Shown: one piece after another, positions 43,031 through 54,426 of the stretch
How the letters are laid out: every line of letters starts with the position of its first letter
How positions within the stretch are numbered: the first letter of the stretch is position 1
Notes under the pieces: model-generated
Databases searched by the model: none
Told to the model about the DNA's origin: nothing
Seen by the model: only the letters and a program-made list of their open reading frames with translations
Origin: Cinnamomum chago
Lineage: Eukaryota > Streptophyta > Magnoliopsida > Laurales > Lauraceae
NCBI GenBank assembly: GCA_038049695.1
Contig: CP142451.1
Coordinates: 70,696,001 to 70,760,000 of the forward strand
Reading direction: 5' to 3'
DNA length: 64,000 nucleotides
Position numbers and translations under genes: made by a program

Positions 43031-44900
43031 ATGCCTCCAAAAACCAAATACGGCGGTGCGGGATCGTCAAAGTCCTGAAGAGCGTCGTCCTTTCCTCCGC
43101 CGGAACAACCCCCATTTCCACCATTTTTACAACCAGAGTCGCAACCTCAGCCGCCCCAGCCAGTACCTCCGGTGCTGCCCACTGGCGCTCGCTCTGCTCT
43201 CCTTCGCCCTCCGGGGCCAGCGGGGGTTCCCCCCGTCCCGCAGGGGCTGTCTGGGATTCCCCGCCAGAGAAAGTCAGGAGGAAAATCCGGTCCCGCGTAC
43301 GTGGAAGGTATTGTCCAGTCGGACTCCTCGTCCCGATCTCTGACGGCACCCCCCCATCGTGACAACCATCAGGGGGCCCCTGGCCACCCAGGTGACCAGC
43401 CACCTAGGGGCCCACAGCAGAATGTCTCCACGACGGGTCCTCGACGACGTGGCGAGACCCCTGTCGGGGCAAAATCCCACCACTCTCATCGTCATGTTCA
43501 CAATGACGATCGGTCCTTTCACCATGCCCGTGGAGGAGAGGACTACCCCCTGCTTGAGGAGCTCGATGCCCAGAATCGGGCCGTCCGAGAGAAGGAGGAG
43601 TTGATTCGTCGTCTCCAGAGTCCCCGAGGCTAGAGAACACGACAGGCCTGAGGGAGCTGCTTGACCACTACGTCAAAAAAGAGGTCCAGGCTCGGATGGC
43701 CGAGATCGGTTTCGATCGGGAACAAGCAGAGGCCTGCGATGAAGAAAACCAGGGCATGTCCCCCCTTCTCACAGGAAATAAAGGATTTCTCTCTTCCCGA
43801 GAGATTCAACGTCCCGAGGTTCATCCTCTATGAAGGGGCCTCAGACCTAGGAGCGCACCTGCGACATTTCACTCAGCGGATGTCGGTGTGGGGGGATGTC
43901 GGTAACCTGAACTGCAGGGTCTTTTCCTCCAGTCTAGGCGACCTCCCACTCCGGTGGTTCTGCGCGCTCCCCCCCCGGGTCGGTCTTGAACTGGTGACAG
44001 CTCCGAAGCTCCTTCGTCGAGAAGTTCCAAGCGCACCGTGTTATCCCAAAGACAGGTGGCAACCTCATGGCGATCCGGATGAAGGACGGAGAGAGTATCA
44101 CTGCGTTCGCCAGAAGATTCTGGACGATTTATAGCCAGATCACAGACGCCAATGATGACATCGCCATCATGTGTTTCCGGCAGGCGTTGCTCCCAGGCAA
44201 TGAGCTCTGTAGAGACCTGGTCCGAAATCCCGTGACCACAATGAAGGCGCTGATGGCCAGGGTGAATCAGTACATCGATCTGGAGGAGGACGAAGCTCAT
44301 GGCAAGGAGTGTTTCGGCCTCTCGCAGAAGGGCCAAACCTCCAAAGGAGAAGGGACGTTCCCCAAGCGGAGGCCAGATAAGAGGAGGGCCACTGCTAGTT
44401 CGGCAACCTTCTCCACTTCGGTCTCGGGTAATACCAAGAGACCGAAGTTCAAACCTGTCGGGTCGGGCCGTTAATGTCGTCTTCAAGGAGCCCCTTTATA
44501 GAGTCCTGAACAAAATCAAGGCAGAGCCCTACTTCCAGTGGCCACAGCCGATGAAGGGCGATCCATCTACCCGAGATCAGAGTAAGAACTGTTCTTACCA
44601 TAAGCAACGCGGGCACATGACCGAGGATTGCATGGCTCTGAAGTCCCACCTCGAGAAGCTTGTCAGAGACGGACACCTTCTAGAGTATATCAAAGAAGGA
44701 GAAAGGATCAACCAGGCTCAGCAGCGCGCCCCAACACCTCCGCCCAACGATGATCAGGACAGCGACGGCCCAGTGGGAGTCATCAATGTTATTCACTTGG
44801 CCCCCACTCCCAATATAGGAAGTCACCAAGCTCGGTCAGAGGCCAGGAGGGCTGCCCATGGCAAACAGGTGATGACGGCCAAACTTGAACCCATACCAAA
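43031..44900 (+). pseudogene. Gag of the Tat element
   Basis: It starts MPPKTKYGGAGSSK with a TGA at 43076, continues Pro-rich, then LRELLDHYVKKEVQARMAEI in a second frame, and the Gag core (DFSLPERFNVPRFILYEGAS, HLRHFTQRMSVWG, FSSSLGDLPLRWFCALPP, GESITAFARRFWTIYSQI). A zinc-knuckle-like C-x2-H-x4-H-x4-C (CSYHKQRGHMTEDC) lies near 44590. The core forms the virus-like particle that packages element RNA. At least three frameshifts (about 43630, 43760, 43980 and near 44460) and stops break it. Confidence 0.85.
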
Positions 44901-45432
44901 GAAAGCTAAGAGGGATAAGCCCAAGATCTGGTTCTCGGACGAAGACCTAGAAGGGGTCCATCTCCCCCACAATGACGCACTCACCCTCACCTTAAGGCTG
45001 AACAATTACACCGTGAAGCGCATCCTCGTAGATCCAGGGAGCTCGTCTGAGATCCTCTACTTCAGTTGCTTCCAAGAGCTCGGCCTGACCGAGTCTGACC
45101 TACAGGAAGCCCGCGTCCCCTTAATAGGCTTCAGCGCCAAGCTAGTGTACCCCAAAAGGAGGATCTCGCTTGAAGTCAGAGTAGGGGGCGCCACGAAGAT
45201 GGTGGACTTTATGGTAGTAGACGCACCGTCGCCTTACAATGTAATAATGGGACGAAGCTGGCTGCATGCCATGGAGGCAGTGCCCTCCACCTTTCACCAG
45301 AAGCTCAAATTTCCACTGGAGGGGGCCGGAGGGGTGTTTGAGATAGTGACCGTGCGGGGAGATCAGCAGATGGCCCGGCAATGCCTCACGGCCATAGCGC
45401 CTGGCGAGACAGACCGTAGCAAGTGCATATGA
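44900..45432 (+). pseudogene. Aspartic protease region of the Tat element
   Basis: The frame open from 44299 to 45432 contains LRLNNYTVKRILVDPGSSSE with the D-x-G-S-S active-site motif (DPGSS) and VDAPSPYNVIMGRSWLHAME, typical of Gypsy proteases. This stretch is uninterrupted, but the frame ends at 45432 and reverse transcriptase continues in another frame. Confidence 0.85.
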
Positions 45433-46505
45433 CCGAGTTCGAAGCCGAGCTGGAGGATGTCGGTCGGTCAGCAGAGCAGAAGAGCATAGAGGAGCTCACC
45501 GAGGTGAGGATCAATGCTGATGACCCAGGGCGATATTTCTTGCTGGGAAGCCAACTCACCGGCGACAAGAGATCCGAACTGCTCGACTTCCTGCTGCAGA
45601 ACAAGGACGTCTTCACCTGGACTCCATATGAGATGCCCGGGGTCGACCCCGAAGTCATGTGCCACAGGCTAAACATGGATCCCGGACACAAGCCCATAGT
45701 GCAGAAGGCCCGCAGAACAGGGGTCCCGCAAACAGAAGCTGTCATCGAAGAAGTAGGCAAGCTCCTCGAGGCAGGAGCGATCCGAGAAGTGCATTATCCG
45801 AAGTGGCTGGCCAACACAGTAGTGGTGAAAAAGAAGGATGGCAAGTGGAGGGTCTGCGTGGACTTCACCGACCTCAACAAAGCCTGCCCCAAGGACAGCT
45901 TCCCCCTCCAAAAAATCGACCAGTTGATCGACGCCACCTCGGGACACGATAGAATGAGCTTCCTTGACGCTTACCGAGGTTACCACCAGATCCCCATGCA
46001 CGGGCCTGATGAGGAGAAAACTGCATTCATCACACCCCGAGGCATCTACTGCTATAAAGTGATGCCCTTTGGGTTAAAGAATGCCGGGGCGACATACCAG
46101 AGGCTGGTCACGAAGATGTTTCACGCCCAGCTCGGGAAGACGGTAGAGGTCTACATCGATGACATGGTGGTCAAGTCCAAGAAGTCGCAGGACCATTTGG
46201 CAGACTTGCGTCAGGTATTCACCATCCTCAAACAGTTCCAGCTCCAGCTAAATGCCTCCAAGTGTGCGTTCGGCGTCGGATCTGGCAAATTTTTAGGGAG
46301 CCTGGTAACAAGGAGAGGGATCGAAGCTAATCCAGAACAAATTTCGGCTATCCGGGCAATTCAGAGCTCGACCTCGGCCAAGCAGGTCCAGCGGCTCACA
46401 GGAGTGGCTGCTACACTCAACCGCTTCGTCAGCCGAGCTTCGGACAAATGTTGCCCCTTTTTTGCAACTCTTGAAAAAGAGCTCCAAGTTCCAATGGACC
46501 CCTGA
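45423..46505 (+). pseudogene. Reverse transcriptase of the Tat element
   Basis: An open frame of 360 codons with WLANTVVVKKKDGKWRVCVD, FTDLNKACPKDSFPLQ, RMSFLDAYRGYHQI, EKTAFITPRGIYCYKVMPFG and the catalytic YIDDMVVKSK, then FLGSLVTRRGIEANP. All core motifs are present and intact. The frame is separated by shifts from protease upstream and RNase H downstream (about 46458), so no continuous polyprotein can be made. Confidence 0.92.
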
Positions 46506-47580
46506 GTGTGATCAGGCGCTGGAAAAACTCAAGGAGTACATTTCCTCACCACCACTGCTGTCCACTCCGTCACAAGGCGACCTCTTTTACCTCTATCTAG
46601 CAGTCTCGGATCACGCAGTGAGCTCGGTATTAGTCAGAGAAGACGGGAAGCAGCAGCAACCCATTTACTACACGAGCAAAATCATGCTCGACGCCGAGAC
46701 CAGGTATCTTCCACTCGAGAAGCTGGTGTTGGCACTCGTCAGTGCCTCCCGCAAACTCTCCCACTACTTCCAGACATATACAGTGGTCGTTGTCACTGAG
46801 TTCCCACTCAAGTCCCTTTTTCAAAAGGCGGATTTCTCCGGAAGAATCTCCAAATGGGCCGTCGAACTGGGGCAATTCGATATCCAATATCAACCCAGAA
46901 CGACAATCAAAGCACAAGTCCTGGCTGACTTCATCGTCGAGTTCACTTCTCCTAGTTCGGCACCGACCTCTCTTGATACCGAACTGGGGGGCAGCAAGGG
47001 CAGTGGAGGGTCAGAGACCGAGACGGAGGATGACCGATCTTGGGACCAGTTCCTTAAGTTGGCCTGGAAGGTCTTTGTGGACGGATCCTCCACATCCAGA
47101 AGGGTCGGCGCTGGTATAGTCCTCCAGTCTCCAGAAGGACTCATCATCGAACAAGCTTTGACCCTTGATTTCAAAGCCTCCAACAATGAAGCAGAGTACG
47201 AAGCCCTGATTGCGGGTCTCGGTAGCGTGAGAACGCTGGGGGCACGTCGGCTAGTTGTCTTTAGCAACTCCCAGTTGGTGACGAACCAGCTGAAAGGAGA
47301 ATATCAAGCCCGAGATGAAAGAATGACAGCTTACTTGGCCCATACGAAGCAGCTACTCTCCCAGTTCGAGAAAACAGAAGTCAGGCAAATTGGCAGGGAG
47401 TCCAATTGCCACTCTAACGCCCTGGCCAACTTGGCCTCGGCTGTGGAAGCAGGTAAAAGAAGGACAGTTGATGTGGGGACATTGGAAAGACCAAGCATAG
47501 GACTCCTCCCAGCTCGGTTAGTCCTCCGCGCTGATCTCGGTCCAAGTTGGATGGACCCAATCGTGGCATTCCTCAAATAA
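46462..47580 (+). pseudogene. Two RNase H domains of the Tat element
   Basis: The first domain is the degenerate connection/RNase H next to RT (KFQWTPECDQALEKLKEYIS, LYLAVSDHAVSSVLVRED, RYLPLEKLVLALVSA, YFQTYTVVVVTEFPLKSL). A second, plant/archaeal-like RNase H follows (WKVFVDGSSTSRRVGAGIVL, NNEAEYEALIAGL, SNSQLVTNQLKGEY, ESNCHSNALANLAS). In its third acidic position the motif reads VFSNSQL where V-x-S-D-S-Q-L is usual, so one catalytic Asp is replaced by Asn. The frame ends in a TAA at 47578. Confidence 0.9.
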
Positions 47581-48786
47581 GATAAGCTCCCAGAAGACAA
47601 GAATGAAGCCCACAAGGTCAGAGTGAAAGCAACTCACTTTTGGCTATCCCCAGATGAGAAGCTCTACAGAAAGTCCTTCACAGGACCATATCTCTAATGT
47701 GTTCACCCAAGCAAAGTAGAGGACTTCCTTTTTGAGATTCATGAAGTAATTTGCGGAAGCCACATCGGAGGAAGATCACTGGCGTACAGAGCCATCAGCT
47801 AGGGATATTGGTGGCCCTATATGCAGAAAGACGCCCAGCTTTACGCCAGGAAGTGCGAAAGATGTCAGAAGTTCTCCCACTCCTTGCACCAACCAGCACA
47901 GGACCTGAGTCCTCTCTCCAGCCCATGGCCCTTCGCTCAATGAGGGCTAGACATCGTGGGACCTCTTCACCGAACTCCAGGAAACAAAAGGTGGCTGATA
48001 GTGGGGACTGATTACTTCACCAAATGGATAGAGGCAGAGGCCTTGTCCTCCATCACCGAGCAGGACACAAAAAATTTTGTGTGGAAGAACATTGTCACAA
48101 GGTTCGGGATCCCCCGAATTCTGGTTTCGGACAACAGGGCCCAATTCGACTCAAACTTCTTCAAAAGCTTCTGCCGGGAGCTCGGTATCAAGAACCTCTA
48201 TGCGACCCCGGCCTACCCACAGAGTAACGGGCAAGCAGAGATCTCAAACAAGGTGGTATTGGATGGGCTCAAGAAAAGACTTGACAGGGCTAAAGGCAGA
48301 TGGGTGGAAGAATTACCAAGTGTCCTTTGGTCGTACAGGACCACCTCGAGACGGTCCACTTCGGCAACTCCTTTCTCTTTAGCCTCTGGAATGGAAGCTG
48401 TAATCCCTCTTGAAGTCGGACTCACGACCGTGAGGTCGGATCTCTTCGACCGGGGGCAGAATGAAGTAAATCTAGCCAAAGAACTCGACCTGGCCGAGGA
48501 GCGAAGGGAAACAACATCCGTGCGCCTGGCTTCATACCAGCAACAGCTATCCAGAGGATACAATCAGAAGGTCAAAGAAAGGAAGTTCTCCATCGGGGAA
48601 CTGGTCTTGAAGAAAACACTTCCAGCAGACAAAGATCCCAACGGAGGCAAGCTCGCACCAAACTGGCTCGGGCCTTTCAAAGTGGTCTCGGTATCAGGGA
48701 GATCGGCTTATAGACTTGAGAGTATGGATGGCAAAGAGTTATCACGGCCGTGGAATGCCACACACCTCAAAAAATACTACTTCTAG
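47581..48786 (+). pseudogene. Integrase of the Tat element
   Basis: The frame continues from RNase H. The zinc-binding region (HEVICGSHIGG, ARKCERCQKF), catalytic core (GLDIVGPLHR, VSDNRAQFDS, YPQSNGQAEISNK) and a C-terminal end typical of Tat integrases (LAPNWLGPFKVV, YRLESMDGKEL, WNATHLKKYYF) are all present. Stops interrupt it at 47578 (TAA), about 47696 (TAA), 47800 (TAG) and 47942 (TGA). From 47956 it is open to the natural end. At least two of these fit C-to-T or G-to-A changes (CAG to TAG, TGG to TGA). Confidence 0.92.
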
Positions 48787-48888
48787 TTGTATTCAAAATG
48801 ATGAAATCAATAAAAGAGGGAGCTTGGGGAAGATTAATGCCTTGTCTCTTTCAAAATTGTGAATCAAGGCCCCGGCTCTCGCGCCAGC

Positions 48889-49372
48889 CTCCTTGGTTTG
48901 GTTATAGGACCAGCTCCCAAGGCTTCGGCCCTCGCACCAGCCTCCTTGAGTTCGGTTATAGGACTAGCTCCCAAGGCTTCGGCCCTCGCGCCAGCCTCCT
49001 TGAGTTCGGTTATAGGACCAGCTCCCAAGGCTTCAGCTCTCGCGCCAGCCTCCTTGAGTTCGGTTATAGGACCAGCTCCCAAGGCTTCGGCCCTCGCGCC
49101 AGCCTCCTTGAGTTCGGTTATAGGACCAACTCCCGAGGCTTCTGCTCTCGCGCCAGCCTCCTTGAGTTCGGTTATAGGACCAGCTCCCGAGGCTTCGCCC
49201 CTCGCGCCAGCGTCCTTGAGTTCGGTTATAGGACCAGCTCCAGAGGCTTCGGCCCTCGCGCCAGCCTCCTTGAGTTCGGTTATAGGACCAGCTCCCAAAG
49301 GCTCCGGCCCTCGCGCCAGCCTCCTTGAGTTCTGTTATAGGACCAGCTCCCAAAGGCTTCGGCCATCAGGCC
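48889..49372. repeat. 54-bp tandem array, nine units, in the Tat element
   Basis: The unit GGTTATAGGACCAGCTCCCA - AGGCTTCGGCCCTCGCG - CCAGCCTCCTTGAGTTC repeats nine times with few substitutions. The eighth unit has one extra A. Because 54 is a multiple of three, repeats stay in frame and several frames on both strands are open across the array (for example EFGYRTSSQGFGPRASLL on plus and ITELKEAGARAEALGAGP on minus). It starts about 100 bases after the integrase stop. Confidence 0.95.
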
Positions 49373-49966
49373 ATCCCCCTTGAACAGGAACACCATCAAC
49401 TATCTAAAAAATTCGCTCTAAAGTCACGGAGTTCGGCCTGCCTTTGGGTCCAGCCGAACCCCCCCGGATCATCAAAGTTGATGGCACAGCCCCAGTCCTC
49501 CAGCAACAGGGTCGCACCCTAGGGTGTGGATCCAAAACTAACTAAGTTCTTTCAGGGGGTTTCCCTCGGATGCACGTTGGTAGAGCCAAATGTTCACCGA
49601 TCTGGCCCACATGAAGGTTTGAAGGATCGGTCAAGAGACAGTGAGCCTTGTGATCACCCAGTCTTACGGACTCACCGATCTTAGCTGCTTGGAAAGTTCA
49701 AAGACAAGGGGGGCTCATTATCATTCGATGACCCAAGACTGGAAGGTTAAAGTCCAGTTTCTTCTTCGACCTCAGCCACTTGCAGGTTTTGGTCATGTTT
49801 AAAATATCAGAACATCCACACACCATTGCAAAGAGGAAGAAGTGAAAAGACAGCTGGAGAATTAAAAGAAAAATTGTTTTTCATTGATAAGGAGAGATGA
49901 TTACAAAAATCTGTACACTCAGGAAAAAGAGAAAATTACATCGAGAGAAGGAGAAAAGACAGACTC

Positions 49967-52384
49967 CTATTTGCTTTGCTTCTCGGGCGCCGCAGCTTCA
50001 TTCTCCAGCTCTGGAGGAACGGATGCAGCAGGGGCACCTGAGGCTTCGGATGGAGGAGCCATGGAAGGAGCCTGGGCCGTATCGCCCCCGGCATGAGCCA
50101 GGGGTGGAGGCGGAAGGGCCATGGAGGAAGCCTGGGCCTTATCGCCCTCGGCGGGGGTTGGGGGCGGAGGAGGAGGGCCTGTAACTTCGGGAGGGGCTTC
50201 CAGAGGGTTGGAGTCAGGCCCTGACTCTGGGCTCGGTATGATGGATTGGAATCGGGGAAGATTCGTGAATATGTGGTGGTCCTCGGAAACCCCGTACTCG
50301 AGGAGAGCTTCCCTGCATCCCATCTCATACAGCACCGGGCTCAGATCCTTGATTTGAGCCACATACTCCGCCGATGCCCAGTCCACTCCTTCCTGTTATG
50401 CCTTTGCGGCCTGAGCACGGAGAGTGGATTCGACATCGGCCCGCTCCTTCTTGGAGGATTCGAGCTCGGCCTCTTTTCCAGCCAACTCGGTTTCCTTCTT
50501 GGCGAGCTCGGCCTCCAGCTGACTTACCCTCCTTGCCTTGTCCTCGGTCGCGCCCTTCAGGTGCTTATTTTCGCCCAGCAACTTGATTATCTCGGCCTTC
50601 GCCGCTTGTTGCACCTTTGCGAACTCGGTGATCTTCTCCTCCGCCTTCTTTATTTCAGTCGCGCTGGCCTCCAAGGCGTCCCCCATCTTCTTCCTCTCGG
50701 CAATCAGCTCGGGAACTTGCGTGGCTGTCGCCTCCGTCCTCTCCAATATTATTTGGAGCCTCTGTACATTCTGCAAGGAGACAAAGGGGGCAGGAGGTCA
50801 GAACGGACGACCAAAGCAGAAAACTCAAAAGAACAAGGAAAGGGGGATCACCTCGAGCGACGACCTCATCGTCGAACGGATCAGGCTCGGCATCCCGGAT
50901 TTAGTATGCCTCTCCATGTCCAAAGGGAGAGCACACGCCTGGGCAACGACCAAGATCGTCCTAGAGGAGGTCCCCATCCGGTCCTCCACAGTCATGGGCT
51001 CGCAGGGGTTGAGGTCAAAGATAGGCTCCAGGGCATCGGCATGTGAGGTCAGGCCTCTGGATCCGCCTCCTAGACCCGCTCCTCCTCGCCTCCCACGCGG
51101 GGCCTCTTCTCCGGTGGGGGCCCCTCACCCTCCTTCTCGGACTCCGTGGCTCGTGGCCGAATTTCTCCTGGCGGCGGAGTCTCCTTCTCGGCCTCCACTA
51201 CCAGCGGCCTAGACGCCTGGAGCGGCCGAGATTCTTTGGGCAGCCGGGCGTCCTTGGGAGGTTCTTCCGACCTCCCACTCTTCTCCTGCGGGGGGCCTCG
51301 TGCACTCTGGCCTCTAGCGGAGGAGAAGGTCCCTGCTGAACCCGAGGAACCGGAAGGGGCGCTGGTGGAAGAGCCCTGGGCAGCGCTGGGCCCGCTGGGG
51401 GCACGCTTCGGGGCAGGTGAAACCCGACCCCCAAAGATCATGGCCCCTAGGTTCTTCAAAGGGGGCGCGGCCCAGCCATCTTCTCTTCCGCTTGGTCTCG
51501 GTCCGGGGAGCTGTCTGCAACTAAGATTGGGCCCTAGGGCTCCGAGGTCTGGCTGTTGGTCTCCGCAGGCGCGATCTCCCCTATCGGCTCAAGGGGGATC
51601 TCGGCAGTCTTCCTGGTGTAAGACTGATAACGCGGTTTGTACCCGAGCAGCGAGAAGGCAGCCCGATCGTTGTGGCCATGGTAGTCGCGGATCTTCGCGA
51701 GCCAGGCGTCGTTCCTTTTCCAACGATCAAGTCCGGCATCTCTCCTCCTCCGCTGAATACCTGCCCAGAAAAACAGAGGACATTAGCCTGACTAAATCAG
51801 CAGTGAAACAAACACAAATAGCCCGAGGAAGCGAGTATTTACTCGGAGGGATCCCAGGTCTGCGCGGAACCTGGATTCTCCGCGCCACCTCGGTCTCGGA
51901 CTCCCCGAACTCCTAGTTCCCCGAAACCAGCAGGCGCTCATCCCCAGCGTATTTGCGAGTCCTCCAGGGCATTAATCAAGGGCTGGCGTCTAGCCCTCAC
52001 CCGAAGATAATAAGAATCCTCGCCCCCCACGGACTTGCAGGTGTCATATACATCCTCAATATCATGCACCCCTAGGTTGATATCTAGGATCTGGTTTAAC
52101 TTCGCTACGCCCATTATTATTTTGAACCCGTTAGGCATCAGTTGGAAGAGGCAGATCCGCCACGCGCTGAGGCAGCAGCGGAGAAGCGGGTGGACTGGGA
52201 ACCTAACCCCACCCTCACATACCGACACCAAAGGGAAGGGCATCCACTTCCTGACCAAGGTAAAGCCATCCAAGAGACCCTGGAGGTCGTCAGGCTTCAC
52301 CAGCACGTCAGCTGGTATTTCGAACGCCTCCCTGAACCCCTCCAGGGCTGCGGGACCCTCTAGCCAGTGGTTGTAGATTCCCAT
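49967..52384 (-). pseudogene. Antisense gene of the Tat element ('putative gypsy-type transposon' domain)
   Basis: On the minus strand from ATG 52384: MGIYNHWLEGPAALEGFREA, FEIPADVLVKPDDLQG and LFQLMPNGFKIIMGVAKLNQ, the pattern of the plant 'putative gypsy-type transposon' (Transposase_28) domain. After a shift and a TAG (in VSGN-stop-EFGES) a donor (GTAAATAC, about 51842) and acceptor (TTTTTCTGGGCAG) suggest an intron. The next exon reads RDAGLDRWKRNDAWLAKIRD and YHGHNDRAAFSLLGYKPRYQ. Further parts are a Pro/Ser-rich region (51459-51070), a Lys/Glu coiled coil (50776-50396: EIKKAEEKITEFAKV, LEAELAKKETELAGKEAELE) and a tail DWASAEYVAQIKDLSPVLYE ending at 49967. The product's function is unknown. 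Exon limits in the middle are uncertain. Confidence 0.75.
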
Positions 52385-52649
52385 TTTCTAAAGGCTAAAG
52401 GGAAAGCGAGTTAAAGGTAGAGAAGAAGGAACAAGATCTAAAGAAACCTAAGGGGTGGAAGACCTTTGAACAAAAGGAAAAAGAAACAGAGAGGAAAACT
52501 CACAGAAGAGGTGTGACGGACTGCAGAGAGTGAAAAGCGAGAAGACTCCGGGTTCGTTGAGGGTCTGTTTTTGGCAGAAAACCTCCTTCAGCAAGATCTC
52601 CTTCAGACGAAAACTAAGGTAAGAGGAGAAAGGGAAGGGAGCGTCCCTA

Positions 52650-52657
52650 TTTTATAG
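52650..52657 (-). promoter_or_regulatory. TATA box of the antisense gene
   Basis: The minus strand reads TTCTATAAAATAGGGACGC about 270 bases upstream of the antisense ATG (52384). It lies outside the 3' LTR, so the gene appears to have its own core promoter. Confidence 0.6.
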
Positions 52658-53002
52658 AAGGGTGCCCCTCTTGATTGCGACACATGCGAAGCAACGCCTC
52701 GGGCTCACCACGTGCCGCTTCGATCCCGGTGAACGACCAGACGAAAGGTTACACGTGGCAGCGCCAACCCATCCCCAGCCATGCCTCTGGTACAATACTT
52801 ATTACCTCGGGCATACGGAACGGCGTTCGCGTGCCCATCTTGGTGAAACTATTATGACGCCGCATTTATTGCCTAGGGCAAACGAAAAGGCATCATGATG
52901 AGGATCGCACGACAGCAAGATACGGTAAGACAGGGCCAGCACATCCATTCGATCTTAACTCCCGACCTCGGAAAACCAAAGAGGTCGAAAGCTAGGGGCA
53001 AT

Positions 53003-53674
53003 TGTGTGGGGTCGTTTTGCAATCACGGATTTGTGTGGGGCCACTCCTAGTTTTAGGACTATCCCCAGTCTTGGTGTTGTCCAAGCTCGGCAGTAGCGCC
53101 ATCTCGGGGTGATCATGGATCCCATCTCGGTGGCTACCTTGACAAATATCCACCTCGGTCTCGGTCTTAAGCCCGACCTTGGTCTCCGGTCACTCAGCCA
53201 TAAATGCGCTGCCGTGACGGAGACGGCGGACTGACAAATAGAGTGGGCGCCGGACTTAGATAAGTGGCACGCCTTATCTCAAGGTCACGTCCATAGGTGT
53301 AGGGAGATGGTCCGATGGGACGTTTCCTTTTTACCTACCCCCATTCAGGAGAGAAAGGTACACGCTAATGGGACTTCTATGTCCCCCTAAGGGTCCACTC
53401 CAACAAGACTTCCACGTCTATATAATGCATGGAGAAAAGCAACAGAAGGTACGCAACAGATCTCCCTCCCAAATTTCTCCTTCTCCATTTCTTTTAGTGA
53501 TCATACTGACCTGAGCGTTGGAGTGCCTTCGGCTGCCTACAGCCAGGGGCTCTGACTTTTAACATCCTCTTTCAGGTCATTGGAGGCCCGATCCTTTTCC
53601 CCCATCTTCTCCAGATTATCAAACCGAGAGCTTAACCCTCTCTTAATCAAGTCCGTAATTCTTAGGCACTTACA
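53003..53674 (+). repeat. 3' LTR of the Gypsy element
   Basis: 672 bases, TGTGTGGGG...CTTACA. It contains 87 bases missing from the 5' LTR and several substitutions relative to it. Confidence 0.93.
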
Positions 53675-54426
53675 TGTAGTACAAAACTAAGATCTAAATG
53701 AATCTTAGGCTTTATTAGGAATCAAGCCCAGCAAAGCCAATGTAGAGTATTCCTTTTCTTTTTTAACCTGTTTTTGGTTAGCAATCAAGCCTAACAAAGC
53801 CAATATAGAATAGTGTTTGACATTGTATATTAATTTGAGCTCAAGTCAACCCTTAATAAGCCAATATCGAAAAAGCTTCTCCTAATTGAAGCTTGGTATA
53901 GCAAGGAGCAATCGTAATTTATAGAAGAGAATAAAATATCTATTCAAAACTCAAACTCTATTTAAAATTTAAATTCAGATCTAATAGCTCTAATTTTTAT
54001 GCTCCATATAAAAAATAAGCATATTGAAGTGCACAGTTCACTAGAGAAAGTCATGCAAGTACAGATTATGCCACATCCAATTTAGGAGCCAAGAAAAAGT
54101 TGCTGATTTATTCTCTAAAATACTCAACCTGATAACTTACCCATGTAAAGAAAACGCCTACTTCATGCATTGAAAAGTGTGGGGTTCATTTCCCTCCTCC
54201 TTTATGAAGTGAATTTGGTCAGTTTGACCTGACTTTAAAAATATATCAAAAAAACATTATCTTAGCCAATAGATGTGAAAAAATGAGTTTTTTTTAGCGT
54301 ATAACACCATATATAAAGTCGACAGAAGTAACTTTGCAACTAAAGAAGTGGTAGCTGCATGGGCCGCCCATCATCACTACAAGAATAAGCAACATGTAAT
54401 GAGGTGGCCCATCTAGTCTGACTGTT
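53675..54426. other. A/T-rich intergenic sequence
   Basis: AGCAAAGCCAAT(G/A)TAGA and AACAAAGCCAATATAGAATA recur near 53733 and 53793, and ATAAGCCAATATCGAAA near 53856, a weak ~60-base periodicity. No gene was recognised. Confidence 0.35.

Larger units (their letters stand above)
42392..53674 (+). mobile_element. Ty3/Gypsy retrotransposon, Tat type, 11.3 kb, with an antisense gene
   Basis: The LTRs at 42392-42976 and 53003-53674 begin TGTGTGGGGTCG and end CTTAGGCACTTACA. Flanks GGTAG and TGTAG form a 5-bp target duplication with one mismatch. In order on the plus strand come PBS, Gag, protease, reverse transcriptase, RNase H, a second RNase H, and integrase. A 54-bp tandem array, a spacer, a minus-strand gene and the polypurine tract (GCTAGGGGCAAT, before 53003) follow. 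Two RNase H domains and extra antisense coding between pol and the 3' LTR are known marks of the Tat lineage. All coding regions carry stops or frameshifts. G+C content is visibly higher than in the surroundings. Confidence 0.95.

Noticed and set aside
43005..43403. 132-codon minus-strand frame over the start of Gag
   Set aside because: It is a G/C-rich shadow of the Pro-rich Gag N-terminus with no homology.
48864..49298. 144-codon minus-strand frame with repeated ITELKEAGARAEA units
   Set aside because: It is one of several frames kept open by the 54-bp tandem array; no start context or conservation favours it over the others.
50246..51212. Long plus-strand frames (266 and 224 codons) after the Gypsy integrase
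   Set aside because: They are opposite-strand shadows of the antisense gene, whose minus-strand reading has the recognisable domain and coiled coil.
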